Assembly (NCBI GenBank): GCA_032164245.1
Contig: JAVMKO010000003.1
Span: 140,729,259 to 140,793,258 of the forward strand
Direction: 5' to 3'
Source: Sternotherus odoratus
Lineage: Eukaryota; Chordata; Testudines; Kinosternidae
Length of the DNA: 64,000 nt
The notes below the pieces were generated by a model. That model saw only the letters and a list, made by a program, of their open reading frames with translations, had not been told where the DNA came from and made no database searches. Positions 59,450 through 64,000 of the stretch are shown piece after piece. The position numbers and the translations under genes are program-made. How positions within the stretch are numbered: the stretch's first letter is position 1; every line of letters begins with the position of its first letter.

Positions 59450-60460
59450 CTGGAGACCTGTAGTGAGCCCGAGTGGTCTCCCTCTGATTGGGAGTGCGAG
59501 GGAGCAGGAGGTGCCCCTGGGAGGGTGGAGCCAAGGCCACCCTGCCCCCCTTGCCAGAAGTACAGGGGCGGGACCGGAAGTATAAAAGGCCAGCCCTGCA
59601 GCCCAGAAGGGGGAGAAGCAGAGGAGGAGGAGAATGCTCCGCCTGACCTGCTGCTGCCCGGAGGGGACTCCTGCCTGAGCGGTGCTCCAACCCCCAAGGC
59701 TGAGGACGACTGGCCCGGAGTACCTGCCCGGAGGAACCGGAGGCCGACTGGACGGCAGAGGTACCCACTCCCTGAATCAGCGGACCCTTACCCTGAGCAA
59801 GGGAACACCAGAGACTGTTTGCTGGCTGCCTGAGTCCTGAAGCCCAGGCCCCAGCCCTTAAAGACTGTCTGGTTGCTGGCTGCCTGTGCCACACCCAAGC
59901 TATAGCCAGCCCTCTACGGACTGTCTGCTTGCTGGCTCCCTGAGCCCCTGAAGCTCAGGCCCCAGCTTTTCCCAAAGACCGCTTGCTTGCTGGCTGACTG
60001 TGCCCTGCTCCAGCCAGAACCAGCCTTCTAAGGACTGTGTTTGTTGGCTGCCTGAGCCCCGCCCAGGCTATTGCCAGCCCTTATAGACTGTGTGTTGGCT
60101 ACCGAGTACCTGGAAGCTCAGGCCCCGGCCTATATAGAGACTGTTGATAGCCGGCTGCCTGTGCTCTGCCCATGCTACAGCCAGCCCCTTATAGACGGTA
60201 CCCTTTGCTGGCTATCCGAGCCTCTGTAAGCCCAGGCCCCAGCCTATGTCGAGACTGTTGGCTAGCTGGCTGCCTGAGCCCTGCCTAGGCTATAGCCAGC
60301 CGTTCGTAGCCTGTGTATTTGTAGCCTGCCGGAGCTCCCTGAAAACCCAGGCCCCAGCTGTATCTAGGGACTGTACTACTTGCGGGTTACCTTACAGAGC
60401 CTGAACCCGGCCAGTTCGGACCACCCGAGGAGTCTCCCTCTGACTGGGAGCATGAGGTAG
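59450..60460 (+). repeat. LTR-like GC-rich block with TATA box and tandem units
   Basis: TATAAAAGGCC at 59581-59591 sits in a GC-rich promoter-like setting (GGGGCGGGACCGGAAG just upstream). From 59845 the motif CAGGCCCCAGC or CAGGCCCCGGC recurs at about 59845, 59956, 60119, 60233 and 60348, each unit holding GACTGT, GCTGGCTGCCTG and AGCTCAGGCC. TCTCCCTCTGATTGGGAG and TCTCCCTCTGACTGGGAG bracket the block (near 59477 and 60431). Likely an LTR plus adjacent tandem tract; no protein. Confidence 0.55.
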
Positions 60461-60780
60461 CCTACAGGGCCACTCACCTGAAGCAGCTTCCCGCAAGCGG
60501 CGACCTGTCCCGGCTGCTCCTAATCAGAGGCAAGGCAGGCAGCTCTGTGCGCTGCCTCTGCCTGCAGACGCCGCCCCCACGGCTCCTATTGTCTGTGGTT
60601 CCCAGCCAGCTCCAGGTGGAGTGGGGGTAGCGAGCAGAGCCACCTGCCACACCTCCGCCTAGGAGCAGCTGGGACAGGTCATCACGTGCGGGGAGCCACC
60701 TGAAGCAAGCGGTCCCCAGATCCGACGCCCCAATCCCCTCCAGCACCCAAACTCCCTCCCAGAGTCTGAGCAACATACCC

Positions 60781-61080
60781 TCCCATGACCCAAACCCCCT
60801 GTTGGCCTTGTGCCAACTGGACTATAAGCACTACAAAACTGATTTCTGCCCCTTCTTGTCAACTGTTGTGAATAGCCCACTTCAACTTTAATTGAATTGG
60901 CTCATTAGCACTGACCCCCTCCAACCCCGGTAAGGCAACTCCTATCTTTTCATACACTGTGTATTTATACCTCCCTACTATATGTTCCACTCCATGCATC
61001 TGATGAAGTGGGTTTTAGCCCACGAAAGCTTATGCTCAAATAAATTTGTTAGTCTCTAAGGTGCCACAAGGACTCGTTGT
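60781..61080 (+). repeat. Hammerhead-like interspersed repeat, copy 4 (best core)
   Basis: CTGATGA (61000-61006), extra A, GTGGG...CCCAC helix with TTTTAGC loop side (61008-61023), CGAAA (GAAA 61024-61027), short GC-TTAT-GC helix (61028-61035), TC, then AATAAATTTGTTAGTCTCTA. All core bases of a type-I-like minimal hammerhead are present except for the inserted A before helix II. Stem I pairing is weak in a monomer. Confidence 0.75.
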
Positions 61081-61174
61081 TTTTGGAATTTCAATGAAGA
61101 TCAGAAATGCCGGTTTATAGAGTTTTCTGGTTGATGAAGTGCTGGATAAATCAGCTTTTACTGTATTTTGTTTT

Positions 61175-62045
61175 TTACTTATGCCAGTCACCCCAGTCGG
61201 GGTATGGGCCGCCAACCACAGATCTCCAGAGTCCTCTATCCTGGGCCATTTTCTCTAGCTGGTTCCAGGTGTAGCCCATTTTTGTGGTGTCAGCCTGAAG
61301 GTCGCGTCGCCAGGTGTTTCTTGGACGGCCTCTTTTCCGCTTGCCTTGGGGGTTCCACCGCAGTGCCTGTCTGGTGATGTTGGTTGGCTGCTTGCGTAGT
61401 GTGTGTCCTATCCAGCCCCACCTTCTCCTTCTGATTTCTTCCTCTGCTGGGAGTTGACAGGTCCTCTCCAAGAGGTGGATGTTGCTGATGGTGTCTGGCC
61501 AGCGGATCTGGAGAATCCTTCTGAGGCAGCTGTTAATGAAGATGTGGATCTTCCTGGTGGTTGTTTTGGTTGTCCTCCAGGTTTCAGCTCCATACAGTAG
61601 GACTGATTTCACGTTGGAGTTGAACAGTCGAATCTTTATTGCCAAAGACAGCTCTCTGGAGCTCCAGATGTTCTTGAGCTGTAAGAAGGCTGCTCTTGCC
61701 TTACCAATCCTTGCTTTGATGTCTGTGTCTGTGCCACCCTGCTGGTCGATGCTGCTGCCTAGGTAGGTGAAGGACTGCACTTCTTCCAGGGGGCTTCCAT
61801 TCATTGTGACTGGGTCACTGCTAATGGAGTTGATCTTGAGGATCTTGGTCTTCAGCATACTCTTTTTGAGTTTTGGCCTTTGCTGCTCTAGTCCTGCTGT
61901 TGTTGACTGCTGTCTTCTTCTTCTTTCTGTCTTCTATCTTAGTCAAGGTCTCTGCTGTGATCCACTCTTTCTGCTGGTGATTCTTGATTCCAAGCACTTC
62001 CTGGCATGTTGACCTAAGTGTCTCTCTCACCTTCTGCCAGCTGTT
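61175..62045 (-). pseudogene. Non-LTR retrotransposon (RTE-like) with RT core deleted
   Basis: Reading minus from 62045: LRSTCQEVLGIKNHQQKEW and [17 protein letters not shown] (linker between endonuclease and RT), then a shift of frame near 61855, then [71 protein letters not shown] and the Arg-rich [20 protein letters not shown] with final WGDWHK. The whole RT catalytic core, including the YADD-type motif, is missing between the two parts. The remaining 227-aa C-terminal frame is open and well preserved, indicating a fairly recent insertion. Confidence 0.88.
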
Positions 62046-62600
62046 GAGTACACTGTCTTCCTCTTCCTCAAACCGGGAGAGGGAGACAGGCCTGACTGCA
62101 GGAGCTTGAGCCAGGTACCTGGGTTAGGGCAGAGCTGGAGCAGGGCAGAGGGAGCTGGGCAGGCTCTAGCCGAGAGCCCCAGGCCTCCGGGCCTGACGCA
62201 AGGACCGGCCCAGGAGTACCAGGGTTGCAGGGGGCAGCCCAGGGCTGGAGATAGTGACAGCAGGCCAACCCTCCTCGCCTGTGATGAGAAGCCATGATAC
62301 TGTAGTCCGCCCCAGTGAGCGGGGGCAAGTGGTGACTGACAGTGGCACACTCTGAGGCGAGGTGGGGATAGGGGGTAGAGGGCTCCCCCAGGGGAGGGGG
62401 GGGAAGACCCCCAGTCCAAAGGGGGTACTGCAGGGGTGCAGCACCCACAGGAGAGTGCACCGGAGTCCAGGAGGGACACGGGGCCAGCAAAGGAGCAGGG
62501 CATCAACCTGTGGAGGGCGCTCTGGACGCTGAAGGAGCTAATTCCCCAGACGACCAGCGGGAGGCGCCGCAGGGGTGAGTGTGCGCCCCGTGACACACAC
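62046..62600 (+). repeat. LTR-like repeat, plus orientation (longest copy)
   Basis: Runs from GAGACAGGCCTGACTGCAGG through GGGCAAGTGGTGACTGACAG to GCGCCGCAGGGGTGAGTGTG and CGCCCCGTGACA. Its GTGACA end matches the end of the solo LTR at 41956-42449. Homologous to 490-660, 673-1110 (inverted) and 1560-1848. Open frames up to 191 aa overlap on both strands and are not genes. Confidence 0.6.
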
Positions 62601-62604
62601 ACTG

Positions 62605-63842
62605 ATCATAACACTAAGAAATTTATGAAGTTATATATTATGACTGGTTGTATGCAATCTCATATCCCCAAACACTGATAATTTTGTTTGTTTGTTAAAT
62701 TAGGAGCACATCCCTCCTGAATACACTGCACCAATTTAATGCCTAGTTTAAGCAGGCAAATGCCACTAAAGCCTACGGAATTGCCCCCATGTCTGTCTAA
62801 ATTTGGACCATGGAGTGATTAGCAGTGTAACATTTTATGATTAGATATGACTATGTGGGGAGCATGCATAAATACCAACAGGATGATTTATATCAACAAA
62901 AATGAAATTAGCATTTTTGGCATGAGTATGAAGCCTTTCACACAAGAGATGTAGTTTAAATCACACTGCCAGTTAATAAGGACATTTGAGAAAAAGTTAT
63001 AAAACTATGGTAATGGATGATTCATGTTTGCGAAAACGGTGTGAAAACAAGAAAGATGCCTTTCTCCAAAGCCTATAACGTTGTTGAAATGCTTCATGAC
63101 TGATGATATTTATTCACATTTTTTTCATTCTCATAGTGCAAATGGTGCTTAGATTTTCCTCATTCAAGTTTCTCTTTGTGTTCCCAAATGAACTTTGGAG
63201 CCCTCCATCGATTATGACTTAAGTGTTCCTATTGGAAATTCTACACTTCCTGCCTTTTGAAAAAAATTCTTTTTATTTAACGCAAATAGGAAGTGACATA
63301 CTTAAGAGAGAAGATTTATTTGCATTGTATCCATAGTTTCAACTTGATTTGAAGTGTTTTATAACTTAACTATGCAAATGTATTTATTAATACAGGAAAC
63401 AATGGAGTTTTAATCATCTCTCTTTCAAATATCACTTCTGTAATAAGATTTTGCTGGATAAAAAGAAAAGGAATAACTTTGACAATTAAATTACAAGAAA
63501 ACATGTTCCATTCATTGAACAAAAAAACCTGTAAAATAACAAAATATGGAATCCTATAATCAAGTAGTGAATAAAAACATAAAAATGAGTAACTGCTTTA
63601 AGTGAGCCACCAAACACAGCAACTAGTTTGAAAATGATGAACCTGCCATACACAATAATGAAACTTTCTCAAATAATGCATACACTTTTTCCTTAAATTA
63701 TGGAGGCATGTAATGGTGACTGCATAATTTGTGTGTTCTGAAAATAGTGAAGCATAAATTCCTGCTTTTCTCTAAAAGGAGGTGGCAAATTGGTGCAAAA
63801 TTTGATGTGGGGTTAGTTTTACGCCTCTTGAATTTTTATATA
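62605..63842 (-). other. Intron stretch without recognised feature
   Basis: AT-rich sequence; no exon with THADA phase found. Confidence 0.45.
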
Positions 63843-64000
63843 CAGTAAACCCTCGATTTAGCGGACCTCAATTTAACGGACTTCGGATGCAACGGACAAA
63901 ATTTCTGAGCAAGTCTGATGCATTCCTGATCCATTTCTGGCGGGCTGGCTGCCGGCTCCCGCCTGGGTCCCGCCAGCAGGCGGGCTGCGGAGCTGTCACC
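63843..64000. mobile_element. pogo/Tigger-like MITE, partial at window end
   Basis: CAGTAAACCCTCGATTTAGC after TA (63841-63842), then AAATTTCTGAGCAAGTCTGA and GATCCATTTCTGGCGGGCTG, which is the reverse complement of 16090-16203. It runs off the window. Confidence 0.85.

Larger units (their letters stand above)
59262..61163. mobile_element. pogo/Tigger-like composite element with insertions
   Basis: The left end carries AAAGCTGTTTTTCTGGCATG and the complement of the right end reads CAGTAAAAGCTGATTTATCC; TA follows at 61164-61165. The interior includes G-rich repeat, an LTR-like GC-rich block (59450-60460) and hammerhead-like copy 4 (60781-61080). The left edge is diverged by a few bases. Confidence 0.6.

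Noticed and set aside
59172..59894. 240-aa minus frame
   Set aside because: Runs antisense through the LTR-like GC-rich block; composition-driven.
61175..61858. Intact host protein gene of 227 aa
   Set aside because: It is the C-terminal part of a non-LTR retrotransposon ORF, with the RT core missing upstream.

Overview
The window looks like reptile nuclear DNA, most likely a turtle. It is intron-dominated, AT-rich, and crowded with CR1 LINEs, DIRS-type YR retrotransposons, Harbinger/hAT/pogo-like DNA transposons, a 5S-derived SINE and a hammerhead-like interspersed repeat. No bacterial features are present. The species call rests on repeat style and is inference; exon splicing and protein similarity show clearly that it is a vertebrate.

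One host gene is supported: THADA, on the minus strand. Six internal exons can be read, in transcript order 51620-51735, 30597-30682, 17704-18116, 17031-17152, 8753-8825 and 7121-7265 (955 coding bases). Every exon is open, every acceptor is AG, and the codon phases match at all five joins. Five of the six donors are GT; exon 30597-30682 uses GC (AG|GCAAGT). The window therefore holds a stretch of the C-terminal half of THADA, split by introns of about 1.5 to 21 kb. The first and last THADA exons lie outside. Everything else is intronic sequence and mobile DNA.

Region by region: 0.2-2.9 kb, LTR-like repeats in both orientations and a hAT-like element. 4.2-6.4 kb, a hammerhead-like repeat and a tRNA-like repeat split by a GC-rich insert. 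7-9 kb, two THADA exons. 9.66-13.4 kb, a decayed DIRS element with a hammerhead-like repeat and a CR1 3' end inside it. 13.9-15.65 kb, a dead PIF/Harbinger transposase. 15.9-16.2 kb, a TA-flanked MITE. 17.0-18.1 kb, two THADA exons. 20-23.3 kb, hAT-like elements, a small MITE and a complete 5S-derived SINE. 28.8-32.0 kb, two CR1/L3 remnants around THADA exon 30597-30682. 32.9-34.65 kb, a three-level nest of transposons with every target duplication readable. 35.5-36.7 kb, a pogo-like MITE and a second tRNA-like repeat. 38.9-39.1 kb, a 159-bp hAT MITE. 40.4-47.5 kb, a CR1 3' end and a second DIRS element with a solo LTR, a LINE tail and a hAT element inserted. 47.5-58.7 kb, mostly plain intron with one THADA exon, a MITE and a strong hairpin. 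58.7-64 kb, MITEs, an LTR-like GC-rich block, a hammerhead-like repeat, an internally deleted non-LTR retrotransposon and a MITE running off the end.

No intact mobile-element gene was found. The most interesting signals are the conserved hammerhead-like core in four dispersed repeats (one an inverted dimer), the nested insertion at 32.9-34.65 kb, the complete 5S-headed SINE with a 13-bp target duplication, and the GC-AG intron in THADA.
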